A DNA stretch of 64,000 nt from Phytopseudomonas daroniae (lineage in GTDB: Bacteria; Pseudomonadota; Gammaproteobacteria; Pseudomonadales; Pseudomonadaceae). The stretch covers positions 1 to 64,000 of the forward strand of contig NZ_QJUI01000008.1 in the NCBI RefSeq assembly GCF_004327285.1, given 5' to 3'. Of the stretch, positions 1 to 8,778 are shown in pieces (the stretch's first letter is position 1; every line of letters starts with the position of its first letter). Below the pieces are notes generated by a model. That model made no database searches. It saw nothing but the letters and a program-made list of their open reading frames with translations, and was not told the DNA's origin. Made by a program: the position numbers and the translations under genes.

Positions 1-776
1 GGCAGCAACGGATAGCGCTCGCTCTGCCAGTGTTCGTCGTAGGTGCCGGCATGCTGGAGGCGTGGCTGACTCCAGCGCGCCAGGGGCGCGAAGCCTTGTG
101 CCGGCAGATCGTCATGGGGGCTGGTGAGCGGCGCCTGGGGGTCTTCGATCTGCGGGGCCGGCAGCTCGCGTACACCCTCCAGCCATTGGCGGATCTGCTG
201 CCGAGCCTCGGGCGACACGGCTTGCAGATCAGCCTCCCCGGGCAGCCAGCCGCACCCGGCAGGATTGTCGGGGTTGTATACCCGTTCCACCTGGCCCTGT
301 GGGTTCGCCATCACGCTGTAGCAGCCGCCGAAGGCGTAACGGTAATCGAGTGGCACCTGGCTGGTGGGCTCGGCGTTGCTCAGTTGCCAGTCCTGTCCAT
401 GGCGTTCGAAGCGGCGCGGGCCATGCAGTTGCAACAGCTTGCGCTGCGTGCCGACCCGGATGCCGGCGAGCCAGCCGGGCCTGGCCACGCCGCCCTCGCT
501 GTGCGCGGTACCCGTGACGTAGACGTCGCTGGCCGGTTTGAACAGGCTCAGGTCGCCTTCGCGGCGTAGCACGCTTTGCAGGGGATTGGCTTCGGGATGG
601 CCATCGTACTCATCGGCGTAAACGATGGGCGCCTGGACGTCGGCCCGCGGCAGTGGACGATAGTCGCCGGTCAGCGCGAAGGTGCCGCGCAGCACCAGCA
701 CGTCGTAAACGATGCCGCCTGGACCGGTCTTCTCGAACCAGGCATGGGGGAAGCCGCTGCGGTTATCGATCTGCAC
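1..776 (-). CDS. DUF2169-family T6SS effector adaptor (partial, runs off left edge)
   Basis: I read this gene directly on the minus strand: 258 codons are open from a GTG at 776 to the window edge, with no stop. The start MQIDNRSGFPHAWFEK and the block VPLDYRYAFGGCY are typical of DUF2169 proteins. DUF2169 proteins are known T6SS accessory adaptors (Agrobacterium Atu3641 is needed to load a DNase effector onto its VgrG). The gene follows the lipoprotein gene by 24 bp in the vgrG operon, so it probably loads a cargo protein encoded beyond position 1. The GTG was chosen because a TGA precedes it in frame at 801-803 and a GACGGA stretch lies just upstream. The C-terminus is not visible. The family call is fairly sure; the identity of the cargo is unknown. 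Confidence 0.8.
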   Translation of the reverse strand, partial: MQIDNRSGFPHAWFEKTGPGGIVYDVLVLRGTFALTGDYRPLPRADVQAPIVYADEYDGHPEANPLQSVLRREGDLSLFKPASDVYVTGTAHSEGGVARPGWLAGIRVGTQRKLLQLHGPRRFERHGQDWQLSNAEPTSQVPLDYRYAFGGCYSVMANPQGQVERVYNPDNPAGCGWLPGEADLQAVSPEARQQIRQWLEGVRELPAPQIEDPQAPLTSPHDDLPAQGFAPLARWSQPRLQHAGTYDEHWQSERYPLL

Positions 777-800
777 CGTATGTCCGTCGTTCGCTTGGAT

Positions 801-1376
801 TCACTGCTGAGGCGGCGTGCCGGGCGTGGGCCGCTGCACCGGGGATATCGACACGCTGTGCAGGCATTCGGGGTTGTTCTGCTTGAAGGCGAAGCGCAAC
901 TGGCCCCAGGGTTGGGCACTTTCCCAGACGCTGGATTCGTTCAGCGAGCGTCCTCGGGGCGCCGTGACCAGGCGCAGGGAACCATACCGGGCTTCGATCT
1001 CGTCGCGGCCGATGCAGGCTCCGCTCAGGAACAGGCCGACGCTACTTCTGGGGTTGGCCTGCTCCTGGCTGAGCAGGGTGAAGCCGGTCTGGGCGATGCG
1101 TACGTTGTCCTGCAGCGCCACTTCGCCGCCAACCCAGCGGGTGCGGTGGGCGTCCTGCTTGTCGAGCAGCAGGGGGCTGCCCAGGGTTTGCTCAACCTTG
1201 TCCGGGCTCAAGGGCGCTTGCTGCGCCAGTCGCTCGATGGCTTGCCAGAGGCTGAAAGGGGCTTGCTTCATCTGTTCGCTCTCGTTGACTGTGGAACAGG
1301 CTGCGGTGCTCGCCAGGAGTACGCAGGCACACAACCTGAAAAAGGGCCGCTCACTCGGAGCCGACGTTATCGTCAT
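801..1376 (-). CDS. Small lipoprotein, probable immunity to the VgrG metallopeptidase
   Basis: The product has 191 aa, with a hydrophobic signal sequence ending in STAAC (Cys27), a slightly loose lipobox. It is therefore predicted to be an acylated periplasmic protein. No catalytic motif is visible. The start (ATG at 1376) lies inside the 3' end of vgrG, overlapping it by 26 bp, so the two are translationally coupled. In P. aeruginosa the VgrG2b C-terminal metallopeptidase acts in the periplasm and is neutralised by the product of the adjacent gene PA0261. This gene has the same position and the right compartment, so an immunity role is inferred. Cysteines remain in the mature part (for example GACIGRDE and NPECLHS), which fits an oxidising periplasm. 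I have not shown sequence homology to PA0261. Confidence 0.7.
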   Translation of the reverse strand: MTITSAPSERPFFRLCACVLLASTAACSTVNESEQMKQAPFSLWQAIERLAQQAPLSPDKVEQTLGSPLLLDKQDAHRTRWVGGEVALQDNVRIAQTGFTLLSQEQANPRSSVGLFLSGACIGRDEIEARYGSLRLVTAPRGRSLNESSVWESAQPWGQLRFAFKQNNPECLHSVSISPVQRPTPGTPPQQ

Positions 1377-4089
1377 ACCAGCCGCCGTAGTAGTCGTTGT
1401 AATTGACGAACTGGCCATCGACCTTGACCGAGGACGTTTCACTGCCCCATACCCGGCCGATGCTCTGGCGTGCCGCGTCCGCGTTGTCGTTGGCGATGAA
1501 CTGGTCGTAGGCAGCGTTGTAAGCCGCGTGGTTGGCAGCACTGCCGTTGATGCCGATATCCGGGCCACCATTGGCGAGTATCTCCCGCTGTACCTTGATG
1601 TTGTTCAGTACCGCCGCGCCTTCGTCTTCCAGCGCGCCACCGACATAGGCCGCCCTGGAGGACAGATCCGCCTCGTAGGGGTAGGTGGCATGGCCGACCT
1701 CATGGGCCAGCACCTGGGCGACGGTGGCCGGGTCGCTCTGTAGGTCGCCATCGATGACGATCTTGCTCACGTCCCCTTCCTGTAGCGCATAGGTGCCTTC
1801 TCCGGCGGGGCCATACTCGATATCCCAGCCTTCTGCCTTGAGCTGGCGCAGATCGTCCTGCAGGGAAGGCGATTGCGCCGCGATGCGATCCACGGCGCTG
1901 CCCAGGCCGGTGGCCACGGCAGCCGGCGTATCGCTCGCCGCGGGCGTCGTGCTCCTCAGCGTGGCGCTGTCCTGGGCCTCGGCGCCCGGGCGCTTGTCGT
2001 TACCCTGGGCCACCGGCGGCGCTTGCGAGCCCTGGCCCCGCAGTACGCCGGCGACCACCCCGAGAGCGCCGACCTGGGTGGCCGGATCGATCTTGCCGCT
2101 ATGTTCGGGCGCCGGTTGTGCCGTACCCGAGTTGAGCAGGATGTCGGATGGAGCATCGGCGTGCAGGTATTCCTGTGCCTTGAAGTGGATGTCCTTGGCG
2201 CTGAGGTAGATGGCATCCGGCGTCAGGGTCAGCTGGGAGCTGCCGACCTTGAGTTCGATCTTGTCCCCGGCCGAGATGGCCCAGGTCTTGCCGACGAAAT
2301 CGGTGCGGTTCAGGCCCACCGCCGAGAACATGGCCATGCCGACGTTACGGTTGTAGCCCAGGCCGACGTTGGTCATCTTGGCCATGCCGATGCTCTCGAC
2401 CTTGAAGCGGCCGATGTTGACCGTCTTGTTGTGGCCAATGCTGTAGCGTTCGTTGCGGGCGATCTTCTTGGTGCGGTTGGCGCCGACATCGACTGTCTCG
2501 TTGCGGCCGATGGACTTGCTGCGGTCGCGGCCGATGGCATGGGTCTCGTCCAGCTCGACGACGATGTCCTGGTTGCGCTCGGCATGGATGTACAACTGCT
2601 CTTCGCCCTTCTTGTCCTCCATGCGGATTTCATTGAACTGCGCTGGTGTGCCGCCCTTGCTCGAGCGGCTCTTGACGCCGCTCTGGGTGGCATTGGCCGG
2701 TAGGTCGTAGGGCACGGTCTGCTCGGCGTTGTAGACACGGCCGGTGATGATCGGCCGGTCGGGATCGCCCTCGAGGAAGCTGACGATGACTTCCTGGCCG
2801 ATGCGCGGGATCTGGATCGAACCCCAGTTCTTGCCGGCCCAGTTCTGCGACACGCGGATCCAGCAGGAGCTGTTCTCGTTGGACTGGTCGTGGCGATCCC
2901 AGTAGAAGTGCACCTTGACCCGGCCGAACTGATCCGTCCAGATTTCCTCACCCTTGGGGCCGACCACCATGGCGGTCTGCGGTCCCTGCACGATCGGTTG
3001 CACGGTCAGTGGCAGCGGGCGGAATACCTGGCTGGCGTCGATGCAGTCGAGGCGACTGTCGAACTGCAGCGGCTCGTCGCTGGTATTGTTCTCGAAGGAT
3101 TCCTGGACGATCTGGTAGTCGGCGCTGACCGTCAGGTACTCGCGATTCTGATCGGCTCGTGGGTAGCCGGTCATGTTGAACAGGTGGCCGGAACCGATTC
3201 CCCGCGCGTTGCTGCGCAAATGGATGCGTTCGTACTGGGTATGGATGGCCTCGATGCGATTGCGCGCATACTGCTCGCCGTCCTTGCTCTGCACGTACTC
3301 GCCCGGGTAATCGAACAGCGGGTGTCCGGCGTTGCTATGGGGGCGCGAGACGATCGAGCGCACTTCCAGGCGCGCGCTGGGGCGCTGAAAGTCGTAATCG
3401 TTGAGTTCCAGCGAGCCTGACTGCACTTCATGATTCAGGTGCCAGTCGTAGATGTGGTCGCGCTCGCGCATCTGATCTTCCAAGGGGAAGTAGGGCACGC
3501 TGGCGTAGCCGGGAGCGGCCCGATGGGCGCCATAGGCGTCGCACAGCACCAGCACGTGACGGGCCTGCTCGTGGCGGAAGTAGTAGTAGATACCCTCCTG
3601 TTCGAGCAGCCGGCTGATGAAGTCCAGGCTGGTTTCGCGGTACTGCACGCAGTACTCCCACTCGCGGTAGGAGCGGCTGAGGGCGTCCTCGAAGTCGGAG
3701 AAACCGAGGTCGCGGAACACCTGCTTGACGATATCGGGCACGGTCTTGTTCTGGAAGATGCGACAGTCGGAGGTGCGCGACAGCAGCCACAGCCAGGGCT
3801 TGAGGCTGACCCGGTAACTGGCGAACTGGCCGTTGCCTGCCGCCTGGCTGCAGCGGGCAGCGATGCCGTGGAAATAGCGGTCGCTGCCGTCGGCCAGTTG
3901 CAAGGTAAGCCCCATCGGCTTGCCCAGCAGGGCATCGAGTGGCAGCGCATGATCCTCGGAGATCAGCGCCAACTCATAGGCAAAGGGACGGCTGAGCTCG
4001 TCCCGGCCTTCCATCCTGCGCAGCACCAGGGCGTCACCACCCAACGGGCTGGTGACGACGGCCATGCGTGCGTCTTGGGTAATTGCCAT
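1351..4089 (-). CDS. vgrG: VgrG spike with C-terminal HEVGH metallopeptidase domain
   Basis: The 912-aa VgrG/TssI is longer than the roughly 650 aa of a plain spike. Residues 1 to about 360 form the gp27-like base. A gp5 OB-fold follows (GPKGEEIWTDQFGRVKVHFYW, then WGSIQIPRIGQEVIVSF), then a repetitive beta-helix (about 525-620) built of IGRNETVDVG-like units. After an Ala/Pro linker (about 680-735) comes an extra domain with HEVGH at about 796-800, a zinc-peptidase signature. Acidic residues in LEDEGAAVLNN (about 821-823) are candidates for the third ligand. This is the layout of P. aeruginosa VgrG2b, a periplasm-active antibacterial effector. The gene lies 35 bp after clpV with a GAGG ribosome site. 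Secretion as a specialised effector is inferred; the spike assignment is secure. Confidence 0.95.
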   Translation of the reverse strand: MAITQDARMAVVTSPLGGDALVLRRMEGRDELSRPFAYELALISEDHALPLDALLGKPMGLTLQLADGSDRYFHGIAARCSQAAGNGQFASYRVSLKPWLWLLSRTSDCRIFQNKTVPDIVKQVFRDLGFSDFEDALSRSYREWEYCVQYRETSLDFISRLLEQEGIYYYFRHEQARHVLVLCDAYGAHRAAPGYASVPYFPLEDQMRERDHIYDWHLNHEVQSGSLELNDYDFQRPSARLEVRSIVSRPHSNAGHPLFDYPGEYVQSKDGEQYARNRIEAIHTQYERIHLRSNARGIGSGHLFNMTGYPRADQNREYLTVSADYQIVQESFENNTSDEPLQFDSRLDCIDASQVFRPLPLTVQPIVQGPQTAMVVGPKGEEIWTDQFGRVKVHFYWDRHDQSNENSSCWIRVSQNWAGKNWGSIQIPRIGQEVIVSFLEGDPDRPIITGRVYNAEQTVPYDLPANATQSGVKSRSSKGGTPAQFNEIRMEDKKGEEQLYIHAERNQDIVVELDETHAIGRDRSKSIGRNETVDVGANRTKKIARNERYSIGHNKTVNIGRFKVESIGMAKMTNVGLGYNRNVGMAMFSAVGLNRTDFVGKTWAISAGDKIELKVGSSQLTLTPDAIYLSAKDIHFKAQEYLHADAPSDILLNSGTAQPAPEHSGKIDPATQVGALGVVAGVLRGQGSQAPPVAQGNDKRPGAEAQDSATLRSTTPAASDTPAAVATGLGSAVDRIAAQSPSLQDDLRQLKAEGWDIEYGPAGEGTYALQEGDVSKIVIDGDLQSDPATVAQVLAHEVGHATYPYEADLSSRAAYVGGALEDEGAAVLNNIKVQREILANGGPDIGINGSAANHAAYNAAYDQFIANDNADAARQSIGRVWGSETSSVKVDGQFVNYNDYYGGWYDDNVGSE

Positions 4090-4124
4090 GTCGCGTCCTC
4101 AGGCGCAGCGGGCGTCGCTGACGC

Positions 4125-6833
4125 TCACTGCGTTCGGTCGAAATCGTAATGCAGCTCGTTGTTCCGCTGCGTCACACGAACCCCGGCCAGCGGTTTGCCT
4201 TCGAGCAGGCGGGTAAGGAATTCGCGGCTCATGTCCGGCAGCATGCTGTTGGTCAGGATGGCGTCGATCTGCCGGCCGCCACTCTCGTTCTCGGTGCAGC
4301 GCGAGACCACCAGATCAATCACGCTGTCGTCGTAATCGAACGGCACCTTGTGCGTCGCCTCGATGCGCTTCTTGATGCGCTCGAGCTGCAGGCGGGTGAT
4401 GGCCTTGAGCATGTCATCGGAGAGCGGGTAGTAGGGGATGGTCACCAGGCGGCCGAGCAGGGCCGGCGGGAATATCTGCAGCAGCGGCTCACGCAGGGCC
4501 TTGGCGATGCCTGCGGGTTCGGGCATCAGTTCCGGGTCGCTGCACAGCCCGGCGATCATCTCGGTGCCGGCGTTGGTGGTGAGCAGGATCAGGGTGTTCT
4601 TGAAGTCGATCTGGCGGCCTTCGCCGTCTTCCATCACGCCCTTGTCGAATACCTGGAAGAAGATCTCGTGCACGTCCGGGTGGGCTTTTTCCACCTCGTC
4701 GAGCAGTACCACGCTGTAGGGCTTGCGGCGTACCGCTTCGGTCAGCACGCCGCCTTCGCCGTAGCCGATGTAGCCGGGGGGCGCGCCCTTGAGGGTGGAG
4801 ACGGTGTGCGCTTCCTGGAACTCGCTCATGTTGATGGTGATGACGTTCTGCTCGCCGCCGTAGAGGGCTTCGGCCAGGGCCAGGGCGGTTTCGGTCTTGC
4901 CCACGCCGGAGGTGCCGGCGAGCATGAACACGCCGATCGGCTTGTTCGGGTTGTCCAGGCCGGCGCGGGAGGTCTGGATGCGCTTGGCGATCATCTCCAG
5001 AGCGTGATCCTGGCCGATGATGCGTTTCTTCAGGTGCTCATCGAGCTGGAGGATGGTTTCCAGCTCGTTGCGCGCCATGCGCCCGACCGGGATGCCCGTC
5101 CAGTCGGCTACCACCGAAGCGACGGCCTGGTAGTCCACCGTTGGCAGGATCAGCGGGGTTTCGCCCTGCAGAGCACTGAGACGCTGCTGCAGATCGCCGA
5201 GGGTATCGCGCAGGGCCGTGCGTTCTTCGTCGCTCAATACCGGTTGCTCGGCGCCGCCTTCACGGCTGGTGTCGTCCACCGGTTCGGCGGCGGCGCGCAA
5301 GCGGGCTCGGGTAGCCAGCAGCTCGTCGACCAGCGCCTTCTCGTCGGCCCAGCGGGTTTCCAGGGTGACCAGACGCAGGCGCTCTTCAGCCAGCGCCGCG
5401 TCGACGTCCAACAGGCGGCTGCCGATGGCCACACCGATGGCCTGTTCGCGGCCGATGATCGCCCGCTCGGTATCCAGGGACTCTATACGCCGACGGCTGT
5501 CGTCCACCTCGGCCGGCACCGCGTGCAGGCTGATGGCCACGCGGGCGCAGGCGGTGTCGAGCAGGCTCACCGATTTGTCCGGCAGCTGACGTGCCGGGAT
5601 ATAGCGGTGCGACAGCTTGACGGCGGCCTCCAGGGCTTCATCGAGAATCTGCACCTGGTGGTGTTTTTCCATGGTCGAGGCGACGCCGCGCATCATCAGG
5701 ATCGCACGGTGCTCGGAGGGCTCGTCCACCTGCACCACCTGGAAGCGTCGGGTCAGGGCAGGGTCTTTCTCGATGTGTTTCTTGTATTCCGCCCAGGTGG
5801 TAGCGGCCACGGTGCGCAGGGTGCCGCGGGCCAGCGCCGGCTTGAGCAGGTTGGCGGCATCACCGGTACCGGCCGCGCCACCGGCGCCGACCAGGGTGTG
5901 GGCTTCGTCGATGAACAGGATGATCGGCTTGGGCGAGCTCTGCACGTCCTCGATGACCTGACGCAGGCGCTGTTCGAACTCGCCCTTCATGCTCGCGCCG
6001 GCCTGCAGCAGACCGACATCCAGGCTGCGCAGCTCGACGTCCTTGAGGCTCGGCGGCACGTCACCGGCGACGATGCGCAGGGCGAACCCCTCGACCACCG
6101 CGGTCTTGCCCACCCCGGCTTCGCCGGTGAGGATCGGGTTGTTCTGCCGCCGGCGCATGAGGATGTCGACCAATTGGCGGATCTCGTCGTCGCGGCCGAC
6201 GATGGGGTCGAGCTTGCCGCTGCGCGCCTGTTCGGTGAGGTCGACGGTGAAGCGCTTGAGCGCTTCCTGCTTGCCCATGGCGCTTGGCGCGATGGCACCA
6301 CTGGCTTCACCCGGCACGGCGCCGGCATCGAAACCGTCAGTGGCGCTCAGGGCGTTCTCCGGCGAGGCACCGACGATCTCGTCGAAGCGCTCGGTGAGGG
6401 TGTCGACCTTGACCTTGTCGAACTCGCGGGAGATGGCCAGCAGGGCATTGCGCAGGCTCGGCGTCTTGAGGATGCCGACCATCAGGTAGCCGGTGCGCAC
6501 CTGGCTCTCGCCGAACATCAGGCTGCCGTAGACCCAGCCGCGCTCCACCGCTTCCTCGACGTGGGACGACAGGTCGGTGATCGAAGTGGAACCGCGCGGC
6601 AGGCGATCCAGGGCTTCGGTGATGTCCTTGGCCAGGCGCGCCGGCTCGATGCTGAACTGGCGCACGATCTGGTGCAGGTCGGAATCCTGCAACTGCAGGA
6701 TCTGGTGCAGCCAGTGGCTCAGCTCGACGTAGGGATTGCCACGCAGCTTGCAGAATACGGTGGCGGCTTCGATGGCCTTGTAGGCGACGCTGTTCAACTT
6801 GCCGAACAGCGCGGCGCGACTGATTTCACTCAT
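4125..6833 (-). CDS. clpV: T6SS sheath-disassembly ATPase ClpV/TssH
   Basis: The 902-aa AAA+ unfoldase recycles contracted TssB-TssC sheaths in the cytoplasm. An N-domain (1 to about 160) precedes the first ATPase module (Walker A GEAGVGKT, Walker B ILFIDEAHT), a coiled-coil middle domain (about 410-550) and the second module (Walker A GTSGVGKT, Walker B VVLLDEVEKAH). Length and layout match ClpV. A clear AAAGGAG precedes the ATG at 6833. The gene lies between the effector/immunity pair and vgrG. In P. aeruginosa HSI-I, tssG is followed directly by clpV, so the effector pair upstream is an insertion in that order. Confidence 0.97.
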   Translation of the reverse strand: MSEISRAALFGKLNSVAYKAIEAATVFCKLRGNPYVELSHWLHQILQLQDSDLHQIVRQFSIEPARLAKDITEALDRLPRGSTSITDLSSHVEEAVERGWVYGSLMFGESQVRTGYLMVGILKTPSLRNALLAISREFDKVKVDTLTERFDEIVGASPENALSATDGFDAGAVPGEASGAIAPSAMGKQEALKRFTVDLTEQARSGKLDPIVGRDDEIRQLVDILMRRRQNNPILTGEAGVGKTAVVEGFALRIVAGDVPPSLKDVELRSLDVGLLQAGASMKGEFEQRLRQVIEDVQSSPKPIILFIDEAHTLVGAGGAAGTGDAANLLKPALARGTLRTVAATTWAEYKKHIEKDPALTRRFQVVQVDEPSEHRAILMMRGVASTMEKHHQVQILDEALEAAVKLSHRYIPARQLPDKSVSLLDTACARVAISLHAVPAEVDDSRRRIESLDTERAIIGREQAIGVAIGSRLLDVDAALAEERLRLVTLETRWADEKALVDELLATRARLRAAAEPVDDTSREGGAEQPVLSDEERTALRDTLGDLQQRLSALQGETPLILPTVDYQAVASVVADWTGIPVGRMARNELETILQLDEHLKKRIIGQDHALEMIAKRIQTSRAGLDNPNKPIGVFMLAGTSGVGKTETALALAEALYGGEQNVITINMSEFQEAHTVSTLKGAPPGYIGYGEGGVLTEAVRRKPYSVVLLDEVEKAHPDVHEIFFQVFDKGVMEDGEGRQIDFKNTLILLTTNAGTEMIAGLCSDPELMPEPAGIAKALREPLLQIFPPALLGRLVTIPYYPLSDDMLKAITRLQLERIKKRIEATHKVPFDYDDSVIDLVVSRCTENESGGRQIDAILTNSMLPDMSREFLTRLLEGKPLAGVRVTQRNNELHYDFDRTQ

Positions 6834-6907
6834 GGTGTGCTCCTTTACCTAATGACTTGTTTCCATTGCTTGCTGCATCTGGTGTCCGTGAGGGGGCAGT
6901 AGGCATG

Positions 6908-7765
6908 TCAGTCGATTTCATAACGCCAACCCTGCCACTCATATCCGTCCCACCAGGCGAATATTTCTCCACCAACCGCCAACAGGTGTGTGTCATTGGC
7001 CCCCAGCCGATACAGGGGGGCCTGTTTGCTTTCCTGCAACTGATCGCCATCTAGCTTGAATACGCCGTTGGCCCCCGCTGCAAGCCAGATTTGACCCTGC
7101 TGCAAAGCGAGGTTACTGATGCTGTAGTCAGCCGCATCGAGTTGCTGCCAGATATCGCCATAGCCGATCCAAAGACCGCCTTTGGCCCCGGCAATGACTA
7201 CCTGATATGCGGATATGCACAGCACATCTAGCAGGCTAATGTTGGTGAAGGGCTCAATTTCGTTCCAGCGGCTCCCGTCGAAATGAAGAACTCGCCCACC
7301 ATCGCCAACGGCATATAGGCAATCGCTGGCACAGCCGTGCAGCGCATTGAGGCGTTTGCCGCCTGCTGCTGAAACAATCTGCTCTTGATGGTTTTCGATC
7401 AGACGTATGGAGCCGTCCAGCGCTGCGGCATGAATGCTGCCCTGGTATGCGATGAATACGGCGTTGAAGCCATCTTCTGCTGTGGTCTGCAGCGTCTGCC
7501 AGCGAACGCCATCGAAATAGTGGATATGGCCATTCATGGAACAGGTGGCGATCCAGTCACCCCGACGATGCATATGGGTCAGCCAGTGATCGACATCGAA
7601 CAGCGAGGTAGCACTCAGCCCTTCGTCGTCATAGGAAACACGATGGACGCAGGAAATGATCGCGTCTGGTTCCAGAGGTGGTTCGTAGACGTTCAATAGA
7701 ACATCGGCCTGTCCTCGGCCGTTGCCACATACGGCGACAATACTGACTTGACGTGAATCGTTCAT
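6908..7765 (-). CDS. Beta-propeller-like protein, probable immunity to the upstream PAAR-nuclease
   Basis: The 285-aa protein is built of repeats of the kind 'A-x-G-x-x-G-x-x-x-x-F-D-G-x-x-W'. Examples are MNGHIHYFDGVRWQTL, GDGGRVLHFDGSRWNEI and the closing EIFAWWDGYEWQGW. This suggests a propeller of about five to seven blades. There is no signal peptide, so it is cytoplasmic. The ATG at 7765 has AAGGA upstream; a longer in-frame extension to 7897 would overlap the upstream gene and is rejected. It starts 14 bp after the effector gene stops, the usual spacing for an effector and its antidote. Base composition looks lower in GC than the tss genes around it, suggesting transfer. The immunity role comes from position only. 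Confidence 0.7.
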   Translation of the reverse strand: MNDSRQVSIVAVCGNGRGQADVLLNVYEPPLEPDAIISCVHRVSYDDEGLSATSLFDVDHWLTHMHRRGDWIATCSMNGHIHYFDGVRWQTLQTTAEDGFNAVFIAYQGSIHAAALDGSIRLIENHQEQIVSAAGGKRLNALHGCASDCLYAVGDGGRVLHFDGSRWNEIEPFTNISLLDVLCISAYQVVIAGAKGGLWIGYGDIWQQLDAADYSISNLALQQGQIWLAAGANGVFKLDGDQLQESKQAPLYRLGANDTHLLAVGGEIFAWWDGYEWQGWRYEID

Positions 7766-7779
7766 TGAAAACGTCCTTA

Positions 7780-8778
7780 TCAGAACAACTTTGTTTTTTG
7801 GGCTTTCTTCGCAATGACTTTCTGCGGCAACGCTGCACCACGAGTGCCGGGCGCTCGCAGTTCGAACTGTTTGGGCTGCTTCATACCGCTCTTGCACATC
7901 TGGTGAAATTGCTTGTCGACCTCACGCAGCACGCATTCGGCATCGTTCTCGCTGAGACCCGGGCCGGGTTCCGGCTCGGTCAACTGGCGCTTGGCGTCGG
8001 CTCGTGCGTCCTGATAGGTCGGACTGGTCTGCTTGTCCTTATAGGCATCCCGATATCGCTTGGCATCCGCCTTCTGCATCTGCGATACCCGGCCGTGGCC
8101 GGTACTCGGATCGGTACCGTCCTCTAGCGCGATACAGGGCGCCAGCGCTTCGTCATACCCTGGGCAGATTTCCGTGAGCGTGGTGCCGCGCGGATAGCAG
8201 AAGTGCGAATTCTGGATGACATGGTGGGATTGGTATTCCACTCCAGTCTCCTGCTTGATGGCCTGGCAGCGCTTCTGTTGCTCGCTATGATTTTTAACCG
8301 GTGTTCGTTCCAGTGCCTCGTCACAGTTCATGACGGCCATGGCCATTTCATCCATGTACGGCCAAGGCGGCGTATTGCCGGGCATCGACCCATGGTTGTG
8401 AGTGGTCAGATCCATATGGCGGACGACGTTGAGGCCTTCGACCTTGACGTTCATCGACCAACTGGTGAAGTACACCTTGCCCTTGATCTTGCCGGTAAGA
8501 ATGCCTTTCTTCGGTGCGCAGCCGGGCTCGTCACCATAGCTGGTCTTGAAGTGGCTCTTGTTCTTGCGCATGACCTCCTTGCGGGTGATCTTCACACTGC
8601 GCGTACCGCGGCTGGTGTCTTTGGCCAACCCGGTATTGGGATAGGGAATCGGTATGCCCATGGGCGTGGGCGGTGCCTGCGGCGGGGTGAAGCAGACGTC
8701 CGGAAAGGCCGCGACGGATTTGCCGCTGGCCGACTTGCAGGCAATCTCCATGTTGTTGGCGAAGACCTGATTGGCCAT
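7780..8778 (-). CDS. PAAR-like (DUF4150) T6SS effector with GHH/HNH-type nuclease region
   Basis: The product has 332 aa. Residues 1 to about 130 match the PAAR-like DUF4150 type: it starts ANQVFANNMEIACKSASGKS, has FPDVCFTPP, and is Pro-rich with conserved Cys. Such domains cap the VgrG tip. Residues about 180-240 contain YQSHHVIQNSHF (His185, His186, His192) and a later GHGRVSQMQ (His228). This recalls the GHH/HNH-Endo VII class of toxin nucleases (Tox-GHH2-like), so a DNA-cutting antibacterial toxin is inferred. The ATG at 8778 shares a base with the tssG stop, and GGGAGG lies 7 bp upstream; an in-frame GTG at 8784 has no room for a ribosome site. The nuclease subfamily is the least certain point. 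Confidence 0.82.
   Translation of the reverse strand: MANQVFANNMEIACKSASGKSVAAFPDVCFTPPQAPPTPMGIPIPYPNTGLAKDTSRGTRSVKITRKEVMRKNKSHFKTSYGDEPGCAPKKGILTGKIKGKVYFTSWSMNVKVEGLNVVRHMDLTTHNHGSMPGNTPPWPYMDEMAMAVMNCDEALERTPVKNHSEQQKRCQAIKQETGVEYQSHHVIQNSHFCYPRGTTLTEICPGYDEALAPCIALEDGTDPSTGHGRVSQMQKADAKRYRDAYKDKQTSPTYQDARADAKRQLTEPEPGPGLSENDAECVLREVDKQFHQMCKSGMKQPKQFELRAPGTRGAALPQKVIAKKAQKTKLF

Noticed and set aside
30..1406. Long plus-strand open frames (179 and 276 codons)
   Set aside because: They run antisense to the DUF2169, lipoprotein and vgrG genes, which show clear family sequence on the minus strand; the plus-strand translations match nothing recognisable.
4149..6902. 917-codon plus-strand open frame
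   Set aside because: It is an exact antisense shadow of clpV in GC-rich DNA; its translation is His/Gly/Ala-rich without domains.
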